DNA from: Paenibacillus brasilensis
GTDB taxonomy: Bacteria > Bacillota > Bacilli > Paenibacillales > Paenibacillaceae
Assembly: GCF_009363115.1 (NCBI RefSeq)
Contig: NZ_CP045298.1
Span: 3,159,501-3,223,500, forward strand
Direction: 5' to 3'
Length of the DNA: 64,000 nucleotides
A model generated the notes under the pieces. It made no database searches, had not been told where the DNA came from, and saw only the letters and a list, made by a program, of their open reading frames with translations. Shown here piece by piece: positions 36,280-45,404 of the stretch. Positions within the stretch are counted from its first letter, which is position 1, and the number at the start of each line of letters is the position of its first letter. A program made the translations under genes and the position numbers.

Positions 36280-37448
36280 TTTTTACAAAGTGGATTCAAA
36301 TCAACCCAAAAATTAGTTTAGAAAAAGGAAAAGAATATCCTTTTGTAGAAATGGCTAATGTTGGGATCTATACAAGAAGTCCTAAAAAAATTGATTTTAA
36401 GCCATACTCATCGGGAGTAAAATTTCAAAAAGGAGACACTGTTATAGCAAGGATAGAACCTTGTCTTCAGAATGGAAAGGGTTTTTTCGCCAATGAGTTA
36501 CCCCATGGCTTTGGTTCGACAGAATTTCTTGTGTTCAGACCCAAAACAGAAGATGTTGATAATCGATTTCTTTATTACTATATGCAGATTGACTATATGC
36601 GAAAAAATATGATCGCATCTATGACAGGTGCGACAGGTCGGCAAAGAGTAAACAATGGGATTTTTGATTCTCTGGAAATTAGCATTCCAAATATTACAAT
36701 TCAACGCCGTATTGTTGACATCTTATCTGCTTATGACGATCTTATTGAAAACAATCAAAAACAAATCAAACTGCTCGAAGAAGCCGCCATGCAATTGTAT
36801 AAAGAATGGTTTGTAAAGCTGCATTTTCCAGGGTATGAGAAAACGAAATTTATAGATGGTGTTCCAGAAGGATGGAAGCACTGTACACTTCAGGATGTAG
36901 TTGAATTTGACCCCATAATCAAACTCATTAAGGGGAAAACGAAAAAATCTGTGCCAATGGCAGCACTTAGTACCAGTTCACTAGTTGTTGATGAGTCATT
37001 GATTGTAGAAACAGAGTCTAATTCTGGAAGCAAGTTTCAATATGGGGATACATTGCTTGCTCGGATTACCCCTTGCCTTGAAAATGGGAAAACGGCATTT
37101 GTAGATTTTCTTGATGAAGACGAATCAGCAGTAGGGTCAACTGAATATATCGTTATGAGATCGAAGGCGCTTAATCCATATATGGTCTATTGTATTGCGA
37201 GGAATGATGATTTCAGACAATTGGCAATCAATAGTATGTCAGGCGCAGATGGCAGGCAAAGAGTGAAAGTAGATGTACTAAGAAAAGTCGAATATCTTCT
37301 TCCACCGGAGCATTTGATAAAATATTGTTTTAAGCATATGAAACCTTTGTTTGAAAAAATAAGATTACTTAATAAGCAGAGCCATTTACTCCGCCAAACC
37401 CGCGACAAACTACTCCCAAGACTAATGAGCGGTGAACTAGAAGTTTAG
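36276..37448 (+). CDS. hsdS: Type I restriction-modification system, specificity subunit
   Basis: A 390-aa protein of normal length with two target recognition domains, each with the recurring pattern of beta-rich recognition sequence then GATGRQRVN (about 115-125) or GADGRQRVK (about 320-330) and a helix. The first spacer helix holds IVDILSAYDDLIENNQKQIKLLEEAA, and the C-terminal repeat LLRQTRDKLLPRLMSGELEV. Each domain reads half of a bipartite DNA site. Start overlaps hsdM. The gene looks intact. Confidence 0.95.
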   Translation: MIFTKWIQINPKISLEKGKEYPFVEMANVGIYTRSPKKIDFKPYSSGVKFQKGDTVIARIEPCLQNGKGFFANELPHGFGSTEFLVFRPKTEDVDNRFLYYYMQIDYMRKNMIASMTGATGRQRVNNGIFDSLEISIPNITIQRRIVDILSAYDDLIENNQKQIKLLEEAAMQLYKEWFVKLHFPGYEKTKFIDGVPEGWKHCTLQDVVEFDPIIKLIKGKTKKSVPMAALSTSSLVVDESLIVETESNSGSKFQYGDTLLARITPCLENGKTAFVDFLDEDESAVGSTEYIVMRSKALNPYMVYCIARNDDFRQLAINSMSGADGRQRVKVDVLRKVEYLLPPEHLIKYCFKHMKPLFEKIRLLNKQSHLLRQTRDKLLPRLMSGELEV

Positions 37449-37461
37449 GAGGAAGCTATAT

Positions 37462-40400
37462 ATGAGCTGGGAATACTCAGAGAATATTTTAGTACAAAAC
37501 AGCGCAGGAAACTTGCTCCATGATGCCTTGGATTGGAATGTTGTTTTCGCGTACAACAAGGAGGTTCTTGGCGAGAATGGAACTCTTGGTAGAAAGACAT
37601 ACAAGGAAATTGTCCTTCTGCGGTATCTCAAACAAGCCCTTTTTGATAACAATGACTGGCTAACGGAGGAATTATGTGAGGAAGCTGTCAAAAATCTGTT
37701 GACCTATTCTTCTTCTAATTTACTGATCCAAATCAACCAGCAAAAATACACTATGTTAAAGGATGGAATCCCTGTCCGTTTCAAGAAACCAAATGGCCAA
37801 TTTGAGGATCGTCGCGTTATAGTATTCAACTTCAGTAAACCAGAGGAAAACCATTTTTTAGCGGTAAAAGAGATGAAAATTCATGGCAGTCTTCATCGAC
37901 GCAGAACGGATATAGTTGGTTTTGTTAATGGTATCCCTCTTCTCTTCATTGAGCTTAAGAAACAAAATGTTGATGTAAGAGATGCCTTTGATTGCAACTA
38001 CAGGGATTACAGGGACACAATTCCGCAATTATTTCATTTTAACGCCTTCTTGATGCTTTCCAATGGTCTTGAAGCGAAAGTTGGTACACTTGAAAGCAAG
38101 TATGAATTTTTTCATGAATGGAAGCGTTTGAAAGAAGAAGATGTGGGTTCCGTAGATTTGGAGACGATGCTGCGTGGCATCTGCAACAAGAAAAATTTCA
38201 TGGATCTGTTTGAAAACTTCTTCCTATTTGATAATTCAGATGGAAAAACAGCAAAGATATTGGCACGTAATCACCAATATCTCGGGGTAAATGAGGCTGT
38301 TGAATCATATAAGGAACGTAAACTTAGACAAGGAAAGCTGGGTGTGTTTTGGCATACGCAAGGCAGTGGGAAAAGCTATTCGATGGTATTCCTTGCTAAA
38401 AAAATTCTCAGGAAATTTATGGGTTCTCCCACATTCGTCATCTTGACTGACCGGGATGAACTCAATAAGCAGATCAGTGATACCTTTGAAGCCTGTGGTT
38501 GTCTTGGCAGTGTGAAAGCGAATCAGTTCATTCCGTCTACTGGATCAAAGCTCGTAGAAATGCTTAAAGGGAATCCAAGTTTTATTTTTACGCTTATTCA
38601 TAAATTTAATCAGACAGATATTGAACCGATCCTCCCGGTTCATGATATTATCATTTTATCTGACGAAGCACACCGGACACAAAGTGGCATCTTTGCTGAT
38701 AACATGTGCGCACTTCTTCCGACTGCCTCACGAATCGGTTTCACGGGTACGCCTCTGTTCTCTTATGACAATATTACAGAGCGTACTTTTGGAAGCTACG
38801 TGTCTATTTACGATTTCAAACGGGCTGTCGAAGATGGCGCAACTGTACCGCTTTATTACGAAAACCGAGCGGACATGCTGGAAATTACAAATCCCGAAAT
38901 TAACGATAAGCTAGTAGACGCAATTGAAGCAGCTAATTTGGATGTAAACAAGCAGGCAAAACTGGAACGTGAATTAGCCAAAGATATTCATATCCTTACC
39001 AGTAAGAAGCGGCTTGATAAAATAGCAAAAGATTTTGTAAATCACTATACCGAACTTTGGACAACCGGCAAAGCAATGTTTGTTTGCGTGAATAAAGTTA
39101 CGGCAGTTCGCATGTACAACCTTGTTCAGAAATATTGGACTTTAAAAATAGCTGAAGTTGAAAAAACGCTAGAGGCAGCTTCGCAACAAGAAAATATGGA
39201 CATTAACCGCCAGTTGAAATGGATGAAGGAAACAGAAATGGCCGTCATAGTAAGCCAGGAACAGAATGAAATTTCCACTTTTAGTAAGCTAAGTTTGGAC
39301 ATTAAACCGCACCGTGAAAAGATGGAAAAGCGAGAGATGGATAAGGATTTCAAAAATTCTAATCATCCATTCCGCATTGTGTTCGTCTGTGCAATGTGGC
39401 TGACCGGATTTGATGTTAAATCTTTGTCTACTATTTACATGGATAAGCCATTGAAGGCTCATACGTTGATGCAAACTATTGCCCGTGCAAATCGAGTCTG
39501 CGAAGGGAAAAGCAATGGATTGATTGTAGACTATGTCGGTGTAGTCAAAGCGCTTAGAAAAGCTCTAGCTGAGTATACAACTCAAAAGGGAGGAAGCACT
39601 TCCGATCCGACTCCGGATAAAGCGAAATTACTGGAGCGTATTTTCGAGCTTTTACAAGAAATCACGAATTACATGAAGGAAAAAGGATTCGAATTATCGA
39701 AATTGGTTCGTTCTTCTGGTTTTAAGAAGTTGGCATTGGTTAAAGAAGGTGCGAATGCTATGTGTGCTTCTAATGAAATTAGAAAACGATTTGAGATTAT
39801 GGCTAGGGAGTTTTTTAAAATCTTTAAATATGTGGAGCGGCATGAAGTAACACATGACCATATGGCTTATAAGAATGCGATTAGTGCAGTTTACGAACAA
39901 ATGCAGGAAAAACGTAAACGTTCGGAAACCACTGATTTGATGATTGAGCTTCATCATATCGTTAGTGAATATATTATTGTGCGCGACGACTTTAGAACTG
40001 CTGAAGAAGGAATGCGGTTTGATATCAGTCGCATTGATTTTGGAAGGCTGCAACAAGAATTTGCTAAAGTACAAAATTATAATCTTCTGCTTAAAGACCT
40101 GAAGGATCTTGTGGAAGAACGGCTTGCAGTCATGATGAGCCTAAATCCAGCTCGAATTAATTATTACGAGCGTTATCAGAAGATCATTGAGGAATTCAAT
40201 GCCGAACAAGACAAGGCAGTAATTGAAAAGACCTTTATTGATCTCGCCAATTTTGTGAATGATCTAAATGAGGAAGAAAAACGCTATGCCCGTGAAGGAT
40301 TTGATAGCGATGAAGAACTAGCGATATATGATCTTCTTATGAAAGATTCCTTGACCCCGAATGAGATTAAGAAAATAAAACAGCTATCGAAAATATTGCT

Positions 40401-40590
40401 TAAAAAAATCAAAACAAAAATCGCTGAACTCGACCATTGGACGGATAAAGAAGAGACAAAAGCGGTTGTAGATGTTCTCATCAGAGATACATTATGGAGC
40501 GAGTTGCCTGAAAGTTATGATGAATCTTTGCTTACTTACTATAGACAAAAATTATATGAGTTTGTCTATTCAGCATATCCAGCGGCGTAA
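37462..40590 (+). CDS. hsdR: Type I restriction-modification system, restriction subunit
   Basis: A 1042-aa protein; GGAGGAAG precedes the ATG, 13 bases after hsdS. The N-terminal nuclease domain has RTDIVGFVNG and LFIELKK (PD-ExK type, near 147-166). The SF2 translocase follows: HTQGSGKSYSM (Walker A near 300), LSDEAHRTQSG (DEAH near 401), FTGTPLF, and the late motif QTIARANRV. C-terminal helices contact the methylase core. All motifs are intact, so the three-gene system should be active. It lies between the two phage-like elements. Confidence 0.96.
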   Translation: MSWEYSENILVQNSAGNLLHDALDWNVVFAYNKEVLGENGTLGRKTYKEIVLLRYLKQALFDNNDWLTEELCEEAVKNLLTYSSSNLLIQINQQKYTMLKDGIPVRFKKPNGQFEDRRVIVFNFSKPEENHFLAVKEMKIHGSLHRRRTDIVGFVNGIPLLFIELKKQNVDVRDAFDCNYRDYRDTIPQLFHFNAFLMLSNGLEAKVGTLESKYEFFHEWKRLKEEDVGSVDLETMLRGICNKKNFMDLFENFFLFDNSDGKTAKILARNHQYLGVNEAVESYKERKLRQGKLGVFWHTQGSGKSYSMVFLAKKILRKFMGSPTFVILTDRDELNKQISDTFEACGCLGSVKANQFIPSTGSKLVEMLKGNPSFIFTLIHKFNQTDIEPILPVHDIIILSDEAHRTQSGIFADNMCALLPTASRIGFTGTPLFSYDNITERTFGSYVSIYDFKRAVEDGATVPLYYENRADMLEITNPEINDKLVDAIEAANLDVNKQAKLERELAKDIHILTSKKRLDKIAKDFVNHYTELWTTGKAMFVCVNKVTAVRMYNLVQKYWTLKIAEVEKTLEAASQQENMDINRQLKWMKETEMAVIVSQEQNEISTFSKLSLDIKPHREKMEKREMDKDFKNSNHPFRIVFVCAMWLTGFDVKSLSTIYMDKPLKAHTLMQTIARANRVCEGKSNGLIVDYVGVVKALRKALAEYTTQKGGSTSDPTPDKAKLLERIFELLQEITNYMKEKGFELSKLVRSSGFKKLALVKEGANAMCASNEIRKRFEIMAREFFKIFKYVERHEVTHDHMAYKNAISAVYEQMQEKRKRSETTDLMIELHHIVSEYIIVRDDFRTAEEGMRFDISRIDFGRLQQEFAKVQNYNLLLKDLKDLVEERLAVMMSLNPARINYYERYQKIIEEFNAEQDKAVIEKTFIDLANFVNDLNEEEKRYAREGFDSDEELAIYDLLMKDSLTPNEIKKIKQLSKILLKKIKTKIAELDHWTDKEETKAVVDVLIRDTLWSELPESYDESLLTYYRQKLYEFVYSAYPAA

Positions 40591-40743
40591 TTTCAACCAC
40601 AATTCGATATCCACGAATGCTCATCAGATCATGAGAAAATGGGCAATAGTGTCACGTTGTCAAAGGAAGAGATTGTTGCATTGCGGGATTTGCTGAATGG
40701 GTTGGAGTTGTAGATTGAATTTGCCTCAAGGAGTTGAGCTTTT

Positions 40744-41463
40744 TTGAACTTAGATCAAGTACTATATACCTTAAAAACAGAATTCCCGAACAAAGCTATT
40801 GACCTGTCTGAGAGCTTGGAGCTTATAAAAGAAGTACTTAATGATACAATGAACAGTATAAACCATAAGTCAAACGACGCTTTCACTAAAAGAGACTTTG
40901 CTGCTAGACGGCAGTATGACGATATGGCGGTATTTATTCACGATTATGAGCAGCAGATTGATCAGTTTGTAGCTAATCTTAGTGTAGAGGCTATTGATTT
41001 AGTCAATGAAGACAACGATACAGATGAAGAAACCGAAAAGAATAAAATCCCCAATTATGCTGACTACATGGTTGATTCTAACGTTGAACATACTTTGTAT
41101 GAGAATTTTACGCATAAGCGACCGTTTGCCTTTCGAATTAACGAGAAAAAATTGATAGAAGTGAAGACTTGGCAAGAAATGCTTAAAAAAACTGCCGAGT
41201 TATTGCTTTCTATAGATAGCGAAAAGTTTCTTGCTTTTGAACATATGCCTGGTATGAATGGAAAGAAAAATAAGTACATCTCAACGAAGCAAGAAGGGAT
41301 AAGGAAACCTCAGTTAATCCTAGATAAAGTGTATATAGAGACACATATGAGCGGAAATGGCATACGAAATATATTGCTGAAGATGCTGAAAGCGTATGGG
41401 TTTAAGGCCACGGATTACAAGGTATACTTCCGCGCAGATTATACTGAGTTGAATCAGGAGTAA
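40744..41463 (+). CDS. Uncharacterised 239-aa protein after the type I operon
   Basis: It starts at TTG with AAGGAG about 10 bases before. The first 110 residues are helical and acidic; the second half has YENFTHKRPFAFRINEKKLIEVKTWQEMLKKTAELLL and ends with a helix-rich segment (IRNILLKMLKAYGF). I do not recognise a defined family; similar proteins occur near restriction systems. It ends before a strong terminator and may be the last gene of the restriction operon. Modulation of restriction is only a guess from position. Confidence 0.75.
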   Translation: MNLDQVLYTLKTEFPNKAIDLSESLELIKEVLNDTMNSINHKSNDAFTKRDFAARRQYDDMAVFIHDYEQQIDQFVANLSVEAIDLVNEDNDTDEETEKNKIPNYADYMVDSNVEHTLYENFTHKRPFAFRINEKKLIEVKTWQEMLKKTAELLLSIDSEKFLAFEHMPGMNGKKNKYISTKQEGIRKPQLILDKVYIETHMSGNGIRNILLKMLKAYGFKATDYKVYFRADYTELNQE

Positions 41464-41485
41464 TTTACATTGTATTTCCAAACAG

Positions 41486-41512
41486 CCGAGGGTATATAGC
41501 CCTCGGTTTTTC
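41486..41512 (+). terminator. Rho-independent terminator
   Basis: CCGAGGG (41486-41492) pairs with CCCTCGG (41500-41506), followed by TTTTTCTT. It closes the restriction operon and separates it from element B. Confidence 0.9.
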
Positions 41513-41564
41513 TTGTTCTCCTTAAAGCCTTGTCGTCATATAAACAATTCTCTGAACTTAACTC

Positions 41565-41593
41565 TTGCAATACGAATGTATATTTGTTATATT
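41565..41593 (+). promoter_or_regulatory. Promoter of polymerase gene B with LexA-like dyad in the spacer
   Basis: TTGCAA (41565-41570), a 17-base spacer and TATATT (41588-41593). The spacer holds CGAATGTATATTTG (41573-41586), 7 of 10 matches to the LexA box and the same GTATATT core at the same distance from the -35 as in element A. Confidence 0.5.
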
Positions 41594-41699
41594 TCATACG
41601 AACACCAGTTCCTACTCATTGCAAGGAACGAGAAGCACTAAAATTGTTCGATCCCAATCATAAAATTTTCACCCAAACCAACAAACAGGAGGCTAAAAT

Positions 41700-44600
41700 T
41701 TGTCCACTAATCCAACTCGAAATCAATACCAAATCAAGCTGTTCTACTTTAACGAAATCACGGTTCTAGGCGACCAACTTTGTGCGCCACAATCTAGCAC
41801 TCGTACCATCACTGTATCGGACAGTATCTATCTCGATCAACTCAAACGAGTCATAACAAAGCATGATCCCCTAGTCGATGTTCCCGACGTAATCTTCATG
41901 CTCAAAGCTGATCAAATTGATGAAGATGATCCAGCCCAACTTGCACTGTTTGAACGTATATTACGAGATGGCATCTATTATAATGGAAGGAAATATGTCC
42001 GTTCAATTAAGTCACCTGCGATGGGACGTACTCAGAGAACAGAATTCATCCAAGAAGAATATGTTGCTGATCTGTATCGACACATTACACTCGGTAAAAT
42101 GCCGCCACTCACTAATATCCATAAGTGGGAAGCAGCTCTAGGTGTTAGTCGCTCGGCAGCACAGCCAGTACCGTATATTCCACGTATCGTTGTTATTCTA
42201 GATTATGAAAAAGCTACGATCATTGAGGATGTATGGAAAGTGGAAAAGTGTGCTGAAGATTTGAAGCAACAGAAGTTAATATTCGAGGAAAAGGCAAAGC
42301 AACGTGAATATTTCAAAGCGAAGAAAGAATTGAAGCCATCCAAGGAACAATTACATAAGTTAGATCGTATACCGAACAAAGTAATCCCGTGGAATGGTCG
42401 TACAAAGTCCGTTCCTGATCCAAAAGACTATAAAACATTCAACGGATGGGATAAAGCAAATCGTCGTGTGAGGTTGGAAGAAATTCCTTTTCCTGTTCGT
42501 TCAGTTATGTATAATGACGAACTATACCCTTGCTATTCCATCGGGCAAACAGAAGAAATCCCAATCATCGCTATCAATGAAGAGTCCATCGGATTTAAAC
42601 GAGTAGAGTATCCACAGTATGAAAATAAGAATGTCCAATTTTTCGATGGTCAAGGTTTAATGAGCTTCCAGTTTGCCGAGCGTATTGGACAACATCTGAA
42701 CCTACCCTATTCACCTAATGCAGTTCAGGGAAGACTACCATATATCAAAGGTAACTTTATCCGATTCGATTTGCTGAAATGGTTCAAGGAAAATAGCATC
42801 ACAGAAATAAAAGATGTTTTTGGTGAATCACAGTCGATCATCGACAAACAGGGTCGTCCTATTGATCTCATCCTTACAAAATCCTGCTTCAAAGCATGGC
42901 ATCAATACAATGAGGGAGAAGCAAAGCCTAAGTGTCTGTTTGAAAATATAATGGAATATGAAGCCTCACTGAAAGTACATAATCATAACCACTTTTGGGT
43001 CGCCAATTATGCGAAGCCAGCATACCAGATGAACGCCTATACACCACTGACATACCAATATATTCATGCGCTGAATCTTACACTAAACGATTTGTTTCAA
43101 TTAGCTACGCCTCTAATGGATGTCATCAAGCGTGTATTACATGGAGGAAAGAATGATCCCCATGGAAGGTGGCTTCGAGATATTGCTTACACGAAAGCGT
43201 TCCTACATATGCTAGTCCAAGAAGACGATGAACCTAAAGATGAAGATGAGGAATCTGACGAACAGCGAGATGAAGTAGCACAGGGGCAGAAGAAAGAGTT
43301 TATCAATGAAATTATCCAAGCTATAGATTTGAATGAATTGATGCTGTATGACGGTAATGTTCGCAAATTTATCGTGAAGCAAGCGATGTTGAAAGTACAG
43401 GATATGTTGAAAGGTCGCATCCCAATTCGTGGCAGCTACTTTTATTTGACCAACGATCCGATTGCATTTATGGAGCACGCCGCTGGAAATCCAGTAAAAG
43501 GTGTGTTGAAGAAGAACCAGGCTTTTATGAATCGGAAACGTGGAATGCATGCGTTATTCCGGTCACCGCTAACCATATTTAATGAAGTTGGCAAGCTAGA
43601 TTTTGTACAAGTACATAACCGATATATGCGTCATTTAGACAATGTGATTGTTCTGAACTGTTGTGATTTAACACTTGCAAGGCTCGGACTAGGAGATGTG
43701 GACGGAGATACGGCTCTCTGTACCAACGATCCCACCATACTCTCAGCCGTGATCGATGCTCCTACGATTATCAATGAAGATGATAAAAAAGTAGCTGCAC
43801 CTGTATCCAATAATATGGACAGCATCGTCAATATGGAACTGAAAAGCCTACATAACTTGACGGGTAGATGTACGAATGTGAATACGTATTTTCAAAATTT
43901 GGCTTTGGAGGAAGGGAGCCTTCAAGCGCGTGTTTTGGAAAACTCCGTTTTAAAATTTCTCCAAGGTCAAATCATTGATGCGACCAAAAATGGACTGGAA
44001 GTAGAGATTCCATATGTGCTGGATCGTCTGGCTATCCAAATGCCATATTTCTTTCGTTTTGTGAATGGTGGTAAAGCTGAGGATTATCAGCACTCGATGA
44101 AATCGCCGTTTAATCAATTTTGTGTCAAGGCAGAAAAGTACATAGATGACAAGTTCCAGATGAAAGACGGGAAACTGGATAAGTCTATTTTGGGCATCGA
44201 AAGCACGAGACAATTGTTACAGGATATGAGCAAGGTTAGTCAGACCAAGTTTCTGAGCTATTTAGCTCGCATTGAGCCACTATACCAAGAATACAACGAG
44301 CAGAAAAGACCAATAGATCATCGCTTGATGGAATTTAACAAACTGAAAAAATGGCAACGAGACAATGATACCCGAAAAGCAATCAGCGTGGAATACGCTA
44401 GGTTAAGAGAGGAATACAAGACTCAGTGTGAAGAGATCTGTCCGTACCCTTCAATACTTGCCAGTGTTGCTGTGGAGATCGCATATCAAACCTACAGAAC
44501 GTACTCCTTTGCATGGCTGTTTGTAGATGGACTACTGGAAAATCTAAAGCAGCATGAAAATGTGATGAAGAGGGAAGTACGAAGAGTGAACCGTCTTACG

Positions 44601-45098
44601 AATCGAAATATGGAAGGCAAAGAACTTACCGTTCACACTGGTATCGCTGCAATAGATGATTTGAAATTTCCATTCCATGTACCGGATGGTGTGTATTCAT
44701 TATTTGAGATCATGGGGCAATTCTTTATTGGCTATGAAGCTGAACGAGAAACCGTAGTACAAATCAGTAATACGCCTTCTATGCTGGATGGGAGAAGTAC
44801 AAGACGAACATTGAAGAATTATCCGCTTGCCTTCAGCACTTTGAAAAAGTCGGAGGAAGAATCCCAGTTGGTGGCTGACCAGGTTTTGGGCAAGAAATTG
44901 TGGGTTCAGGTGGTCGAGTATCGTTATGTTCATATTGTAGATGAGCATGGAGAAAGGAAATGTATAATCCCACGAGATCAGGTCATCCGTCGAGATGAGG
45001 GGTTATCCTTCCTAGATTTTGATGGTGCAGCAATTGAATTTTTAACCATTGAAAAAGTCACGAAATCGAGCTTTAAGGCTGTAGTCCATATCGAATAA
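41700..45098 (+). CDS. YonO-like single-chain DNA-dependent RNA polymerase, element B
   Basis: A 1132-aa protein starting at TTG with AGGAGG 7 bases before. The catalytic loop is GLGDVDGDTA with D666-x-D668-G-D670. Upstream lie FFDGQGLMS (near 315) and RLPYIKGNF (near 343), which correspond to the same blocks in polymerase A. The two proteins otherwise share little I can align by eye, so they are distant paralogues, not recent duplicates. A strongly acidic stretch (DDEPKDEDEESDEQ, near 506) is unique to B. As in A, the gene opens the element and is followed by a hairpin, a small DUF5659-like gene and a helicase. Transcription of the downstream element genes is inferred from YonO. Confidence 0.85.
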   Translation: MSTNPTRNQYQIKLFYFNEITVLGDQLCAPQSSTRTITVSDSIYLDQLKRVITKHDPLVDVPDVIFMLKADQIDEDDPAQLALFERILRDGIYYNGRKYVRSIKSPAMGRTQRTEFIQEEYVADLYRHITLGKMPPLTNIHKWEAALGVSRSAAQPVPYIPRIVVILDYEKATIIEDVWKVEKCAEDLKQQKLIFEEKAKQREYFKAKKELKPSKEQLHKLDRIPNKVIPWNGRTKSVPDPKDYKTFNGWDKANRRVRLEEIPFPVRSVMYNDELYPCYSIGQTEEIPIIAINEESIGFKRVEYPQYENKNVQFFDGQGLMSFQFAERIGQHLNLPYSPNAVQGRLPYIKGNFIRFDLLKWFKENSITEIKDVFGESQSIIDKQGRPIDLILTKSCFKAWHQYNEGEAKPKCLFENIMEYEASLKVHNHNHFWVANYAKPAYQMNAYTPLTYQYIHALNLTLNDLFQLATPLMDVIKRVLHGGKNDPHGRWLRDIAYTKAFLHMLVQEDDEPKDEDEESDEQRDEVAQGQKKEFINEIIQAIDLNELMLYDGNVRKFIVKQAMLKVQDMLKGRIPIRGSYFYLTNDPIAFMEHAAGNPVKGVLKKNQAFMNRKRGMHALFRSPLTIFNEVGKLDFVQVHNRYMRHLDNVIVLNCCDLTLARLGLGDVDGDTALCTNDPTILSAVIDAPTIINEDDKKVAAPVSNNMDSIVNMELKSLHNLTGRCTNVNTYFQNLALEEGSLQARVLENSVLKFLQGQIIDATKNGLEVEIPYVLDRLAIQMPYFFRFVNGGKAEDYQHSMKSPFNQFCVKAEKYIDDKFQMKDGKLDKSILGIESTRQLLQDMSKVSQTKFLSYLARIEPLYQEYNEQKRPIDHRLMEFNKLKKWQRDNDTRKAISVEYARLREEYKTQCEEICPYPSILASVAVEIAYQTYRTYSFAWLFVDGLLENLKQHENVMKREVRRVNRLTNRNMEGKELTVHTGIAAIDDLKFPFHVPDGVYSLFEIMGQFFIGYEAERETVVQISNTPSMLDGRSTRRTLKNYPLAFSTLKKSEEESQLVADQVLGKKLWVQVVEYRYVHIVDEHGERKCIIPRDQVIRRDEGLSFLDFDGAAIEFLTIEKVTKSSFKAVVHIE

Positions 45099-45122
45099 AT
45101 TGAATCATAGGTCTGTCATGAT

Positions 45123-45146
45123 AGGCGCCTGTTAACACTGGCGCTT
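45123..45146 (+). promoter_or_regulatory. Hairpin between polymerase B and the small gene
   Basis: AGGCGCC (45123-45129) pairs with GGCGCTT (45140-45146). It lies in the same place as the hairpin at 11448 in element A, although the sequence is unrelated. Confidence 0.5.
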
Positions 45147-45198
45147 GGGTGATACCTGTTAAAAGGGTGCAATTCCACAATGAGAGGAGTGAATTTGA

Positions 45199-45369
45199 AT
45201 GAGCTACTTTTATTGTTATGATATTCATTTGTTTAATTATCTGACAAGTAAAGGTTTTTCATTTATAACGAAGGCACGACACTATAAGACGAATGTTTTA
45301 TTTTCCATGTATCTGAAAACGCCAGAACTATCTGTAGCCATTGATGAATGGGAAGCAACAAATCATTAA
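45199..45369 (+). CDS. Small DUF5659-like protein, element B
   Basis: A 56-aa gene (MSYFYCYDIHLFNYLTSKGF at the start); GAGAGGAG lies before its ATG. Like the 65-aa protein of A it has a strand, a helix with a YL...GF pattern, a basic loop, a strand VLFSMYLKT and a C-terminal helix. The resemblance is in pattern more than residues. Same position after the polymerase in both elements. Confidence 0.6.
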   Translation: MSYFYCYDIHLFNYLTSKGFSFITKARHYKTNVLFSMYLKTPELSVAIDEWEATNH

Positions 45370-45404
45370 AATGTAGATGTTAGAAATGATGTGAGGAGCA
45401 TTTG

